Shown piece after piece: positions 8,252 to 17,925 of a stretch of 64,000 bases of DNA (position 1 is the first letter of the stretch; the number at the start of each line of letters is the position of its first letter). Source of the DNA: CAYUVH01 sp964448135 (GTDB lineage Bacteria; Verrucomicrobiota; Verrucomicrobiia; Limisphaerales; UBA8199); the NCBI GenBank assembly GCA_964448135.1, contig CAYUVH010000039.1:306414-370413 (forward strand). The letters are read 5' to 3'. The notes under the pieces are model-generated. The model worked only from the letters and a program-made list of their open reading frames with translations, searched no databases and had not been told where the DNA came from. Position numbers and translations under genes: made by a program.

Positions 8252-9520
8252 ATGAGTTCCTCTTCCGCTTCGAAGCCCGCGCACAAGCACTCCGCGCGAA
8301 ACAAGCCTGCTCCCGGCCCGGCTTCGTCGAGCGGCAAATCATCGCTGCTGCGCCGGATTTATCTCTTCTTCGGCTCGCTCCGACTCACCATCGTCACCCT
8401 CGCTTTCGGCATGGGCCTGGTTTTTGCGGGCACCATTGCGCAGGTGGAATTCGGCCTCTACCGCAGCCAGGCGGAATTCTTTCACAGCCTGTTTGTCTTC
8501 TGGGGACCGCCCGGCGCCGCCTGGAGAATTCCCGTTTATCCCGGCGGCTATCTCATCGGCGGCGTCCTCCTGGTTAATCTCGTCTGCGCCCACTATCAGC
8601 GCTTCAAATTCACACGCAAGAAACTCGGTCTCTGGCTGGTCCACGTCGGCCTCATCCTGCTGCTCGCCGGGCAATTCCTCACCGATATTCTTTCCCGTGA
8701 GAGCGGCCTCTTCATTTTTGAAGGACAGTCGAAAAATTATTCCGAGGACTTCCACTCCAGCGAGCTCGTCGTCATCGACAAATCGGAAGCCGACACCGAC
8801 CTGGTCATCGCCATTCCCGAACGGTTGCTCAACCGCAAAGGCGAGTTCACCAACTCCCGCCTGCCGTTTCCGATCGAAGTTCGCAAATACTGGCTCAATG
8901 CCGACATCGCCCGCCCCAGCAAAAGCCTTCCGCCCATGGCCGTGGCCTCCGGCGCAAGCGCCGGCCTCTACAAGAATTTCCCCGTGTTCCCGCAACCGCC
9001 CGTCACTGACACGGACCACCACAACACTCCCGCCATGGTTGTCGAGCTCCCCGCCGCCGGCTCGCCCGCGCCAAGTTTTCTCGTTTCCACCCTCCTGGAA
9101 GCGCCGCAGGAATTCACCGCCAACGGCAAGACCTACGAAATCCTGCTGCGCCCGTTGCGATATTACTATCCCTTCACCATCACGCTGCTGAAGGCCACCC
9201 ACGAGCAATACCGCGGCACCGATATCCCGAAAAACTTCGCCAGCCGCATCCGGGTTGAAAACCCCGACCACAACGAAGCGCGGGAGACCGAGATTTCCAT
9301 GAATGCCCCGCTGCGCTACAGCGGCCTCACCTTCTACCAATATCAGATGACCGCCGGCGAACTGGCCGAGCGGGCCGGCCAGACCGCTTCCTCCACCCTG
9401 CAGGTCGTCCGCAATCCCGGCTGGCTCACCCCGTATGCCGCCTGCGTCATGATCTCCGCCGGACTCGTCATTCAATTTCTCACCCACCTCATCGGTTTCG
9501 CCCGCAAACGTCTCGCATGA
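8252..9520 (+). CDS. resB: Cytochrome c biogenesis protein ResB/Ccs1
   Basis: Half of the system II cytochrome c synthase, which carries haem across the membrane and attaches it to apocytochromes. 422 residues. Transmembrane segments occur near residues 38-60 (LTIVTLAFGMGLVFAG), near 95-113 and near 125-145, with a large periplasmic region and a last helix at about 393-415. The segment NAPLRYSGLTFYQYQM near the end is characteristic of ResB. It is followed after 19 bp by ccsA, the usual order. Confidence 0.9.
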   Translation: MSSSSASKPAHKHSARNKPAPGPASSSGKSSLLRRIYLFFGSLRLTIVTLAFGMGLVFAGTIAQVEFGLYRSQAEFFHSLFVFWGPPGAAWRIPVYPGGYLIGGVLLVNLVCAHYQRFKFTRKKLGLWLVHVGLILLLAGQFLTDILSRESGLFIFEGQSKNYSEDFHSSELVVIDKSEADTDLVIAIPERLLNRKGEFTNSRLPFPIEVRKYWLNADIARPSKSLPPMAVASGASAGLYKNFPVFPQPPVTDTDHHNTPAMVVELPAAGSPAPSFLVSTLLEAPQEFTANGKTYEILLRPLRYYYPFTITLLKATHEQYRGTDIPKNFASRIRVENPDHNEARETEISMNAPLRYSGLTFYQYQMTAGELAERAGQTASSTLQVVRNPGWLTPYAACVMISAGLVIQFLTHLIGFARKRLA

Positions 9521-9539
9521 GATTCAACCCCTCCATTCC

Positions 9540-11516
9540 ATGAAGCTCGTCTTCCGCCTCATTCCCTGGTTTTTCGTCGCCCTCTTCGGCGCCGAAATCA
9601 TTGCCGTCTTCATGCCCAAGCGCGACGGCGAACTCCACATTCGCGATTTCGGCCGCCTGCCCGTCCTGATGAACGGCCGCGTCCAACCCTTTGACTCCGT
9701 CGGCCACAACACCCTGCTGCAAATCCGTTCCACCGGCGACGTCCCCCTCGAGGAAGTCCCTTCCTGGAAATTCTGGCATCACCCCAAGAAGCTGAAGGCC
9801 ACCGAATGGCTGCTGGAAGTCATGTTCAAACCGGAGCTGGCCGACACCCGGCCCGTCTTCCTGATTCACCACCCGGAACTGCTCTCGGAACTGAAACTCA
9901 CCGGCAAAGGCGTCGAGAAATCCGGCCTCCGATATTACACCTTTAACGAAATCAAACCCGTCATCCGCGAAATCGAAAGCCAGGGCGAACAAGCTCACAA
10001 GGTCAAGGACGAGAAACTCCGCACGCCCTTCCAGAAGCAGGTCGTCAAACTCTACAATGCCCTCGCCCTCTACCAGCTCACCAAAGCCTGCGCCCGCCCT
10101 CCGCTTTGGGACAACTTTAAGGCCGATCTCGCCGCCTTTGAAAAAGCCATCCCCACCGGCGTCGAAGCCGTCCAGAATCGCGATGCCAACAAACCCTTCG
10201 ACCAGGCCGCTTTTGACGCCTTCTGGCCCTCGGTGAGCCAGCTCTACGCCATGGCCAACGACACCTCCGCCGGCCAAACCTTCCCGCTCGTTGTGCCGCC
10301 GTCCTCACCGGGCCAAAAGCCCGACGACTGGAACAGCATCGGCGCGGCCCTGCTCGAAACCGTCCGCACCCGCGAGGTTCCTTCGCCTGTCCGGTACATC
10401 GCCGCCATCGGCAGCGCGTGGCCCGCCGGCAATGCCGCCCAATTCAACCAGGCCGTCAGCGATTACCAGGGCTGGCTTGCCGCCAAGCACCCGGCCGCGC
10501 TCAAGAAAGGCGAGCAGGAGTACTTCTACAACGATACCAAGGCCTTTCTCCACGCGATGATCATCTACCTCACCGCATTCATCCTGGTATCCATCTCGCT
10601 GCTGACCGTCTCGGCCTGGCCCAACCTGGCCGAATCGCTTCGCCGCTCATCTTACTACCTCGTCATCATGGCGGGCGTGCTGCACACTTTCGCCCTCATC
10701 TTCCGCATGCACCTGGAGGGCCGCCCGCCCGTCACCAATCTCTATTCCTCCGCCATCTTCATCGGCTGGGCCGCGATGATTCTCGGCATCGGGCTTGAGC
10801 GCGTCTATCGCCTCGGGCTGGGCGCAGCCGTCGCTTCGCTCGCGGGCTTCGTCACCCTTATCATCGCCCACAATCTCGCCCTCGGCGGCGACACCATGCA
10901 AATGATGCGCGCCGTCCTGGACACCAACTTCTGGCTGGCCACCCATGTCGTCGCCGTCACCCTGGGTTACGCCGCCACATTCGTTGCCGGCCTCCTCGCG
11001 ATTGCCTATATCGCGCTCGGCCTCGTCACGCCGCAACTCGCCGCGCCCGCCGGCAAAGTCAACCTCGGCAAGGCGCTGTCCACGATGATCTATGCGATTG
11101 TCTGCTTCGCCACGCTGTTCAGCTTCACCGGTACCGTTCTCGGCGGCATCTGGGCCGACCAATCCTGGGGCCGGTTCTGGGGCTGGGATCCGAAAGAAAA
11201 CGGCGCGCTCCTCATCGTGCTCTGGAACGCCATCATCCTTCACTGCCGCTGGGGCCGGCTCGTCGGCGACCGCGGCATCGCCCTCCTCGCGGTCTTCGGC
11301 AACATCGTTACCAGCTTCTCCTGGTTCGGGGTGAACATGTTGGGCGTCGGACTTCATTCGTATGGCTTCATGGACGCGGCCTTCAAATGGCTGATCCTGT
11401 TCATTGCCTCGCAGCTCTTCGTGATCGCCGTTGGCCTGGTCCCCCTTCGCTTTTGGCGCAGCTTTCAATTCACGGCTCCACCGCTGCCCACCAAACCGGT
11501 GCGCGCGACCGCTTGA
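9540..11516 (+). CDS. ccsA: Cytochrome c biogenesis protein CcsA/ResC with long N-terminal extension
   Basis: Haem-handling partner of ResB. The C-terminal half carries the CcsA membrane core with the tryptophan-rich haem motif WGRFWGWDPKENGAL (about residues 544-558) and conserved histidines in the flanking helices (AHNLALGGD, ATHVV, GLHSYG). At 658 residues it is about twice the size of a minimal CcsA. The first 340 residues contain one N-terminal helix and then a soluble, mostly periplasmic region; such extensions are known in several phyla. Assignment is firm; the role of the extension is unknown. Confidence 0.92.
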   Translation: MKLVFRLIPWFFVALFGAEIIAVFMPKRDGELHIRDFGRLPVLMNGRVQPFDSVGHNTLLQIRSTGDVPLEEVPSWKFWHHPKKLKATEWLLEVMFKPELADTRPVFLIHHPELLSELKLTGKGVEKSGLRYYTFNEIKPVIREIESQGEQAHKVKDEKLRTPFQKQVVKLYNALALYQLTKACARPPLWDNFKADLAAFEKAIPTGVEAVQNRDANKPFDQAAFDAFWPSVSQLYAMANDTSAGQTFPLVVPPSSPGQKPDDWNSIGAALLETVRTREVPSPVRYIAAIGSAWPAGNAAQFNQAVSDYQGWLAAKHPAALKKGEQEYFYNDTKAFLHAMIIYLTAFILVSISLLTVSAWPNLAESLRRSSYYLVIMAGVLHTFALIFRMHLEGRPPVTNLYSSAIFIGWAAMILGIGLERVYRLGLGAAVASLAGFVTLIIAHNLALGGDTMQMMRAVLDTNFWLATHVVAVTLGYAATFVAGLLAIAYIALGLVTPQLAAPAGKVNLGKALSTMIYAIVCFATLFSFTGTVLGGIWADQSWGRFWGWDPKENGALLIVLWNAIILHCRWGRLVGDRGIALLAVFGNIVTSFSWFGVNMLGVGLHSYGFMDAAFKWLILFIASQLFVIAVGLVPLRFWRSFQFTAPPLPTKPVRATA

Positions 11517-11536
11517 TTTCCGCAAACACTCGCGGT

Positions 11537-11971
11537 TCAGTTTTCCAACCTGGCGTTCATCGAGATGTTGGCGCGGAGCAACCTCGAAACCAGGCAGCTT
11601 GTTTTGGCGCAAATCGTGGCCTCAATGAACCTGCCCTGCGTCAATTTGGGCAAGCTGGCGTGAACATCCAAATGCATGTTCACAATCGTCCACCCCTCCG
11701 CAAGATGCTCCAGCGTGACCGTCACCGAGGTCGTGACCTCGCCCTGCCCCGACGTCATCAATCCCAATTCTTTGGACAAGGCCAGCGAAAAGCTCGTCGC
11801 GTGGGCGGCGGCGATCAATTCCGCAGGATCGGCATGGGAGTTGAGGCTGGGCCGCAATTCCCGGGGAATTCTCACTCGCTTCAGCATCCCGCTGTCGGTC
11901 GTCAGCGTCCGGCGCCCGCCCTGGACTCCGCCTTTCCAGCGAACAACCGCTCTTCGTATGATCAGCCTCAT
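11537..11971 (-). CDS. OsmC-family protein lacking the first redox cysteine
   Basis: OsmC/Ohr proteins reduce organic hydroperoxides with two cysteines. From ATG 11971: the opening strands VVRWKGGVQGGRRTL, the central helix DPAELIAAAHATSFSLALS and the end SCLVSRLLRANISMNARL fit the OsmC subfamily. The usual peroxidatic cysteine in AAHAxCFSMALS is replaced by serine (ATSFS), while the second cysteine (SCLVS) is kept. Classical peroxidase activity is therefore doubtful. The gene is convergent with ccsA, 20 bp away. ATG 12007 would add 12 unlikely residues. Confidence 0.8.
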   Translation of the reverse strand: MRLIIRRAVVRWKGGVQGGRRTLTTDSGMLKRVRIPRELRPSLNSHADPAELIAAAHATSFSLALSKELGLMTSGQGEVTTSVTVTLEHLAEGWTIVNMHLDVHASLPKLTQGRFIEATICAKTSCLVSRLLRANISMNARLEN

Positions 11972-12091
11972 CCAGTCACTTTGTGGCGGGAAGCCGGTCT
12001 GAACCAATACTTTGTCAGGCGGAACTCAATGCCTGCCAGCTATGAATCACCCACGTCTTGGCGCGCAGGCTTGCAGCGAACGGTTTCGTGA

Positions 12092-12120
12092 TTGAAACCC
12101 TCGCCGGTGAGCTTTAATTT
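12092..12120 (+). promoter_or_regulatory. Sigma-70-type promoter of the LysR gene
   Basis: TTGAAA (12092-12097), a 17-bp spacer, then TAATTT (12115-12120), 12 bp before the ATG. The leader would be very short. Confidence 0.45.
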
Positions 12121-12131
12121 ATATTGAGGTT

Positions 12132-13034
12132 ATGGAACTGCGCCATTTGCGATATTTCGTTGCCGTGGCTGAGGAACTTAACTTCACCCGCGCAGCCGCA
12201 AAACTGCATCTCGCCCAGCCATCCCTGACCCGCCAGATCCACAGTTTGGAAGACGAATTGGGTGTGCGGCTCCTGGATCGGAGCCGGAATCGCGTCTCCC
12301 TGACCGAGGAAGGACACCGTTTCCTGGTGGACGCGCGCCGCCTGGTCACCCTCAGTCTCGAAAGCGTCAAGTCTCTGCAACGCTTCAGCCGCGGAGAGTC
12401 CGGCCAATTGAACCTCGGCTACCTCTTCAAATTCAATTTCGAGCTGCTCCCGGCGGTGCTCGCGACGTTTTACGAGGTGTGTCCCTAGATCGCCGTCAAT
12501 TTGTTCGATATGTCCCCGGCGGAACAGTTGCGGGCCCTGGAGGCGCGTAAAATTGACTTGGGGTTCGTCGGCTTGCGGCCCCCGGCCTCGCTCAAAAACA
12601 TGACGAGCCTCATATGGGAGTGCGTGGCCCACCACAACGTCGTGGTCGTCCTGCCGGTCGGCCATCCGCTGGCGAAAAGGAACGTTGTCAAATTGACCGA
12701 CCTCAAGGCCCAGTTCTTCGTCGCGATGTCCGAACAGACGCACCCCGGCTCGCGCGCCTGGTTGTCCGGCCTCTGCCAGGACGCGGGTTTCACCCCCAGG
12801 ATTTTGCAGGACGTGGAACTCGAATCCGGCCTCATGACGTTTGTGGCGGAAGGCCTGGGGGTGACGCTGGCCCGCGAGCAGATCAGGAAACTCCCTCATC
12901 GCGGCGTGGTTTTTCGTCCACTGGCGGCGGCGGTAAAAGCGGACTATTGGATCGCCTGGCATCGCGAGAACCGCTCCAAAGCTCTCAGCCAGTGCATTGA
13001 GATCGTCAAGCGGCAGGCCATTGCCCCGACTTGA
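12132..13034 (+). pseudogene. LysR-type transcriptional regulator interrupted by an in-frame TAG
   Basis: One continuous LysR frame of 300 codons is broken only by TAG at 12486-12488. The first 118 residues form the winged HTH (MELRHLRYFVAVAEELNFTRAA, LHLAQPSLTRQIHSLEDELG) and linker helix. After the stop, the effector domain continues in the same frame (IAVNLFDMSPAEQLRALEA, FVAEGLGVTLARE). The family normally has Glu at this place (CPEI), so one G-to-T change (GAG to TAG) explains the break. It may be a recent pseudogene, a sequencing error, or suppressed amber. Reinitiation at ATG 12510 could give the ligand domain alone. Confidence 0.85.
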
Positions 13035-13243
13035 AGACATTGCCGGCTTCCCAAATCCGCTCCGACCTTCCTGAAGGGCGCGTGAGACCAACAACCCCTC
13101 ACGTCGGCCCTTCCTTTGATACCTGGAAACTATCGCGATAATACGAACAAGGCATTGGCCACTTCCCGTGGGCGGGACCATTCTATGACAGGGAGAAGCG
13201 CGCGGCAGAGGCAGCGCCGGCTCTCCGGACAGGCAATGTCGTT

Positions 13244-14284
13244 ATGAATGATCGCCCGGAATCACGAACCTCCCCACTAGAGACGGCTGAGTGGAAAAAA
13301 ATCGTCCTGCATTATCAGCAGCCGTCCACGGGGAGGGCTGGCTGGCAGATCATCAGCACCCTCGTGCCTTACGCGCTGCTTTGGTTAGTGATGTATCACA
13401 CGCTGGCCATCTCCTGGTGGCTCACCGCGCCGCTGGCCGCCCTGGCGGGTGCATTCCTGCTGCGGGTCTTCATCATTTTTCACGATTGCGGCCATGGTTC
13501 TTTCTTCAAATCGCGCAGGGCCAATGACGTTTGGGGTTTTCTGTGCGGGATGCTGACCTTTACCCCGTATTATCATTGGCGCTGGGAACACTCCCTGCAC
13601 CATGCCACGTCGGGCGATCTTGATCGTCGGGGAACCGGAGACGTATGGACCATGACTGTGCAGGAATATCTCGAGTCCTCGCGCGGGCAGCGGTTCGCCT
13701 ACCGGCTCGCCCGCAACCCGGTCATCCTTTTCGTGCTCGCTCCGCTTTACATTTTTGTGATCAAACACCGGTTCCCCAAATCCAAAGCCAGCCGCCGGGA
13801 GCATGCTTCCGTCTATTGGATGAACCTCGCCATCCTCAGCCTGGCGGCGCTGCTGTCCGCCGTTTTCGGGCTCGAGGCGTACCTGGTGATCCAGTTGATC
13901 GCGCTGCTGGTGGCCGGCTCCGCCGGAGTCTGGCTGTTCTATGTGCAACATCAATTCGAGGGAGTTTACTGGGAACGGCGTGATGAATGGGACTACGCCG
14001 CCGCGGCGTTGCAAGGCAGCTCCTTCTACAAACTGCCCCGGGTCCTCCAATGGTTCTCCGGCACCATTGGCTTCCATCACATCCATCACCTGAGCCCGCG
14101 GATCCCCAATTACCACCTCGAACGCTGCCACAACGCTGACCCGATGTTTCAGCAGGTCAAACCCGTCACCCTGTTCTCCAGTTTCAGGTCGTTCACGTTC
14201 CGTCTCTGGGATGAACAACGCCGCCGACTCGTCGGCTACAGTCACTTGAAGGGCCTGCGGAAGGCATCGGCCCCGGCCGGATGA
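13244..14284 (+). CDS. Membrane fatty acid desaturase (omega-6/delta-12-like)
   Basis: Di-iron acyl-lipid desaturase of 346 residues that introduces double bonds into membrane fatty acids. All three histidine boxes are present: HDCGH at 80-84, HSLHH at 116-120 and HHIHH near 280. Hydrophobic pairs at about 38-77 and 150-235 give the usual four-helix topology. Segments YYHWRWEHSLHHATSG and YVQHQFEGVYWE resemble DesA/omega-6 desaturases. The LysR pseudogene lies 209 bp upstream, and a palindrome TATCGCGATA sits in that gap. Confidence 0.9.
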   Translation: MNDRPESRTSPLETAEWKKIVLHYQQPSTGRAGWQIISTLVPYALLWLVMYHTLAISWWLTAPLAALAGAFLLRVFIIFHDCGHGSFFKSRRANDVWGFLCGMLTFTPYYHWRWEHSLHHATSGDLDRRGTGDVWTMTVQEYLESSRGQRFAYRLARNPVILFVLAPLYIFVIKHRFPKSKASRREHASVYWMNLAILSLAALLSAVFGLEAYLVIQLIALLVAGSAGVWLFYVQHQFEGVYWERRDEWDYAAAALQGSSFYKLPRVLQWFSGTIGFHHIHHLSPRIPNYHLERCHNADPMFQQVKPVTLFSSFRSFTFRLWDEQRRRLVGYSHLKGLRKASAPAG

Positions 14285-14365
14285 TTTCAGCCCCGCCGGC
14301 TATCCGCCCTGCGCCCACGAAATCTTGGATCGAACCACCTTCAAACCCATTCGAAAACTGAAACC

Positions 14366-14611
14366 ATGAAAGATCATCCTATGTCATACGCGATTATGGC
14401 AGTCCTTTTTGTCGTATGGGCGGCGGCGGTCCTGAGCGGCCACGCCTTGGGAGGTTGGGTCCACCTCCTCCTGGCCGTCACCCTGCTGGCGCTGCTCGTC
14501 AAGATCACTTCCCGGCCCAGACGCACCTATTCCCGCGCTTTGCCGCCGGATCCTTTGCCCCGCGGCAGCCACCGGCTGCCCTCCCGGCCGTCCAGGTTCG
14601 ACCACCGGTGA
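14366..14611 (+). CDS. Small lmo0937-like (DUF5670-like) membrane protein
   Basis: 81 residues. Residues 6-48 match the two-helix lmo0937/DUF5670 pattern: a hydrophobic helix, a SGHALGGWVHLLL turn, and a second helix LAVTLLALLVKI. An Arg/Pro-rich tail of about 30 residues follows, which is longer than usual. Members are short stress-associated membrane proteins of unknown mechanism. ATG 14381 (MSYAIM) is an equally good start. Confidence 0.65.
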   Translation: MKDHPMSYAIMAVLFVVWAAAVLSGHALGGWVHLLLAVTLLALLVKITSRPRRTYSRALPPDPLPRGSHRLPSRPSRFDHR

Positions 14612-14793
14612 AGACCTGACGAGCACTCGTTTGGTTGGAACTGATGGGTCTACTACCAAACAACTCCCACCCACCCGACCTGTTTCAGCCTCCGGGTTTC
14701 CCCCGGGGTCCGTTCCGTATTTAATCTGACTCAACTTTCTTTCTCACTTCCAGTTTCGGCACCGCGGCTGCTCTCTCTTCCGTTGGAATCCTT

Positions 14794-15669
14794 ATGCTAT
14801 TCAAGGAAAAAGACGACCAGACGGCGGAATTGGTGGCGCGCGAAAATGCCCTCCGAATTCCCATGGACCGGACCCGGAAGCAGCAGCTCGAAAAGGAGCT
14901 GGCCATCTTCCGCGCCGGACTCCGGGGCGAGCGCGAAGCCGCCTACTATATTGATTTCGATCTAAAGGCGTCCGACAACTGGGCCGTCATCCATGATCTC
15001 CGCATCGAGTCGAAGGGCCGCACCGCCCAGATCGACCATCTGCTCATCAGCCGCTGGTTCGAGATCTATGTCATCGAAAGCAAAAGTTTCAGCAGCAAAT
15101 TGCGCTACGCCAACGGCGGTTGGGAACGGATGAGCCACCTCCACGGTTGGGAAGGCATAAGCTGCCCCGTGGAACAAAACCGCCGGCACATCGCCGTGCT
15201 GACCGACCTGATCAAGGAACACAACCTGGCGCCGACCCGGCTCGGCTTCACCATGCCCCCGGGCTTCGTGAACATCGTCGCGGTCATGCCCACCTGCTCC
15301 ATTCTCAGTCAGCACACCGAGACCACGCATCTGCACCGGATGGACAAACTCATCCCGCGCATCCGCGCCAAGCAGCCCACCGCGCAGGACGTGTTGAAAA
15401 TTATTTCCTGCGAGACGCTGCACGAATTTGCTCGCAAGCTGCTGGCCCATCACCAGCCGGTGCGCAGCCAGTATCCTCCGCTGACTCCTTTTGCCTACTC
15501 TGCGGCCCTGCAGGAAACTTCGACCACTGATTTCAGTGCGACGCCGGTCAACTGCGCGGAATGCAATGCCGAGGTCGACTCCAAGGTGGTTTTCTACTGC
15601 CGCGTCCGGCTAAAACTTCCCAACGGCCGCGTGCTTTGTCGCAAGTGCCAGAAGCTGGTGGCGGCGTAA
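14794..15669 (+). CDS. NERD-domain protein with C-terminal four-cysteine zinc finger
   Basis: 291 residues. Residues about 45-155 form a NERD (nuclease-related) domain: GLRGEREAAYYID, then the putative catalytic stretch QIDHLLISRWFEIYVIESKSF with the D..E-x-K arrangement of restriction-like nucleases. The C-terminus has two Cys pairs (CAEC and CRKC, about 255-285), a topoisomerase-type zinc ribbon, suggesting nucleic acid binding. The N-terminal 40 residues are charged and probably helical. Domains are recognised with good confidence; the cellular role is unknown. Confidence 0.8.
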   Translation: MLFKEKDDQTAELVARENALRIPMDRTRKQQLEKELAIFRAGLRGEREAAYYIDFDLKASDNWAVIHDLRIESKGRTAQIDHLLISRWFEIYVIESKSFSSKLRYANGGWERMSHLHGWEGISCPVEQNRRHIAVLTDLIKEHNLAPTRLGFTMPPGFVNIVAVMPTCSILSQHTETTHLHRMDKLIPRIRAKQPTAQDVLKIISCETLHEFARKLLAHHQPVRSQYPPLTPFAYSAALQETSTTDFSATPVNCAECNAEVDSKVVFYCRVRLKLPNGRVLCRKCQKLVAA

Positions 15670-15691
15670 GACCTGCATCGGAACCCGCGTT

Positions 15692-16999
15692 CTATTTCTC
15701 GGCCGGACGGACGACGACGAATTCGACGGGCCGTTTGTCTGCGATAATTTCCAACCCGAGCTCATTCACCGCCGCGGTCATTTTTTCGGGGTCCGGGTGA
15801 TCGCGGTTCTGCTCCCATTTGACGCTGTAACTAAAAGTGTTGGTTACTCCGGTCTCATCCAGCACCGGGCGGCGAATCGCATTGCGTAAGCCGCTGGCCA
15901 GGTCGCCCAGGGTGCGGTTGACGGCAGTGACCTCACCGAGATAATCATGGATTTCCTTCCGGCCGTTATTCGTGCTTTTGGCCAGTTTCGCGAGGCTGGT
16001 CGCGTTGGTGCGCAGGATGAAGACGTCCGTCTCGCGGGTCTCGCGCTTGATGGTCAGACCGAAGGTTGCCAGCACGGCTTCGGAAAAGACGGTTTGCAGC
16101 ATGCGTCCGCCATCGGCCACGTTGCGAGGTGAAAGGGAGATGTAGAAATCGAACCGGCCGATGGGCAGATTCGTTTCAAGCGCGACGCGCATGCGGTCAA
16201 CCTGAAACACGCTCTGAATCGCGTCGCGCAATTGGCCGCCCGGCATGGACAACGCAATGTCCGAACGGCTGTAGTGAAAGGACGTTTCCACCGACCGCTT
16301 CGCGGCATTTGTCCCGGCCGCCGCTCCGGTCGCGGGCGCCGCTGCGGGACCGTGCGGGCGAATCAACACCTGAAACATCGGCGTCCGGCCGATGGCCGAT
16401 TGCCCGGGTACTGCGCCTGGTTCCGGGCATACGTCGGGATTGGAATCGAGTTCGGCGGAATTGGCGCCAGTCTTGGCGGCCACCGCTTCGGCAGCGGGCG
16501 ACAAAGGTTTTCCCGCGAGGCAACGTTCCAGCAGGCCGACCGTGAGCGAGCGCGGGTCAGTCACGGCGGCGACACGGCCCTGGGCATCAATGATCACCGT
16601 GTGCGGGATGCCATAGACATGATAAGGATTGTTCTCGCCGGAGATGGAGTTGCTCATGAGCCCGACCCACGCGTGGATGGGTGTTTTCTTCAGGAACGGC
16701 CCGATGATATTTTCGTCCTGATCGGTGACGGCGATGAATTGGAGGGGTTTGTCTTTGAAATGATCCGCCAGTTCGTTGAGGTGCGGTATGGACTGGACGC
16801 ATGGCGCGCACCAGGTGGCCCAGAATTCGAGGACCACGATTTTGCCGGAGGGCCAGCCTGTCACGACCTCTCGCGGTCGCTGAAGCCATTTGGAGATCGC
16901 CAGTGTGGGCGCGGCATCGCCCACCTCCGGGCCGAGATAACTGGCGGCTCGGGCTTGGAACAACAGTGTCGCCAACAGGCAAAAGGTCAGGGCTTTCAT
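15692..16999 (-). CDS. TlpA-type thiol-disulfide oxidoreductase fused to DUF3738 (TIGR03435-type) domain
   Basis: 435 residues from ATG 16999. A signal peptide (about 1-19) is followed by a thioredoxin-fold domain with active site FWATWCAPC (C64, C67) and the IPHTVIIDAQGRV strand and cis-Pro region. From about 215 to the end there is a DUF3738/TIGR03435-like region (GRFDFYISLSPRNVADGG, AVLATFGLTIKRETRETDVF). DUF3738 proteins are abundant in Acidobacteria and Verrucomicrobia and have no known function. The frame stays open far upstream, but MKALTFCLLATLLF is the only good export signal. Convergent with the NERD gene. Confidence 0.8.
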   Translation of the reverse strand: MKALTFCLLATLLFQARAASYLGPEVGDAAPTLAISKWLQRPREVVTGWPSGKIVVLEFWATWCAPCVQSIPHLNELADHFKDKPLQFIAVTDQDENIIGPFLKKTPIHAWVGLMSNSISGENNPYHVYGIPHTVIIDAQGRVAAVTDPRSLTVGLLERCLAGKPLSPAAEAVAAKTGANSAELDSNPDVCPEPGAVPGQSAIGRTPMFQVLIRPHGPAAAPATGAAAGTNAAKRSVETSFHYSRSDIALSMPGGQLRDAIQSVFQVDRMRVALETNLPIGRFDFYISLSPRNVADGGRMLQTVFSEAVLATFGLTIKRETRETDVFILRTNATSLAKLAKSTNNGRKEIHDYLGEVTAVNRTLGDLASGLRNAIRRPVLDETGVTNTFSYSVKWEQNRDHPDPEKMTAAVNELGLEIIADKRPVEFVVVRPAEK

Positions 17000-17150
17000 G
17001 TGATTGCAGTCTCGGTGTATGTAAACCAAAGTTCCCGAAAAGTTGCGTGGGCGCGGCATTCCTGGCCAGAGGAAACAGCTCGAAGTAGGAGCGCCCGTCT
17101 CTGCAAGCGGCTGTGGCCGGCCGTTGGTTTCAGTTGCCGCTGGGCCGCTG

Positions 17151-17609
17151 ATGAGCCAAGTTGCCCTGGCCATGGAACACAGAGCCGACGAGCCGGGCGA
17201 CCAGTCCAGGAAGCGAAGTTCGCTGCCGCCGGAACTTGCCTTTCTAAATGAGCTTGCCGACCTGGCAAAGCTGGAGCCGGAGACCATGATTACCTGGGCG
17301 CGCGAATTTGTCCGCAAAGTGCGGGAAAAACGCGAATTGATCCGGCGGCACGGTCTCGATCCTGATTTGCTGATTCGCGACGTGCAAAAGCCTCTGGAGG
17401 CCCTGGAAAAGGCCGCCGCCAAACTTGAGGCGACTCAGGAAAGCCATCTCCAAGCCATGGCCGACAAGGCGGATTCGATGCGTAACCTGGTGGACGGGCT
17501 GGAAAGACTTGTCCAGAGGCGGAGCGAGGAGCAGCCTTTCGATCCGGAGGTGCAGGAGATGCAAGACCTCCTGAAAGAACTGCGCAAAGTATACCCCAAA
17601 ATCAATTAG
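17151..17609 (+). CDS. Hypothetical charged coiled-coil protein
   Basis: 152 residues from ATG 17151 (ATG 17172 also possible). Almost entirely helical and charged, with a predicted coiled coil at about 65-130 (LEALEKAAAKLEATQESHL, RNLVDGLERLVQRRSEEQP). No signal peptide, membrane segment or known domain was recognised. It is divergent from the TlpA-DUF3738 gene. Its composition is protein-like rather than repeat-derived. Confidence 0.55.
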   Translation: MSQVALAMEHRADEPGDQSRKRSSLPPELAFLNELADLAKLEPETMITWAREFVRKVREKRELIRRHGLDPDLLIRDVQKPLEALEKAAAKLEATQESHLQAMADKADSMRNLVDGLERLVQRRSEEQPFDPEVQEMQDLLKELRKVYPKIN

Positions 17610-17925
17610 CTGGAATGGTCTCTCCTCGCTAACCGCGCCCTCCGCGGTCTCCCTGTTTCCGAACGAAATCCCTGCGTCGTATGTCCATAGTCTTTGCGGT
17701 GGCCGAAGCCTCGGCGAATTTGGAGCAAAACGACATGAACCTGCCTGAATCAAATGCAGCGAAGGAGGGCTGGACTGCGGCCGGACGGTCGGCGGCAAAT
17801 CCGGCTTCCTTTGGTCCCCTTACCAGCTCGGCGAAACGATCTGAACCCTCCCGGAATACGGGCAGCCCAAACTCCGCCGCCGAAGGACTTCCGTCGCCGA
17901 GGAACTCCAAAAAACATCTAATTCC

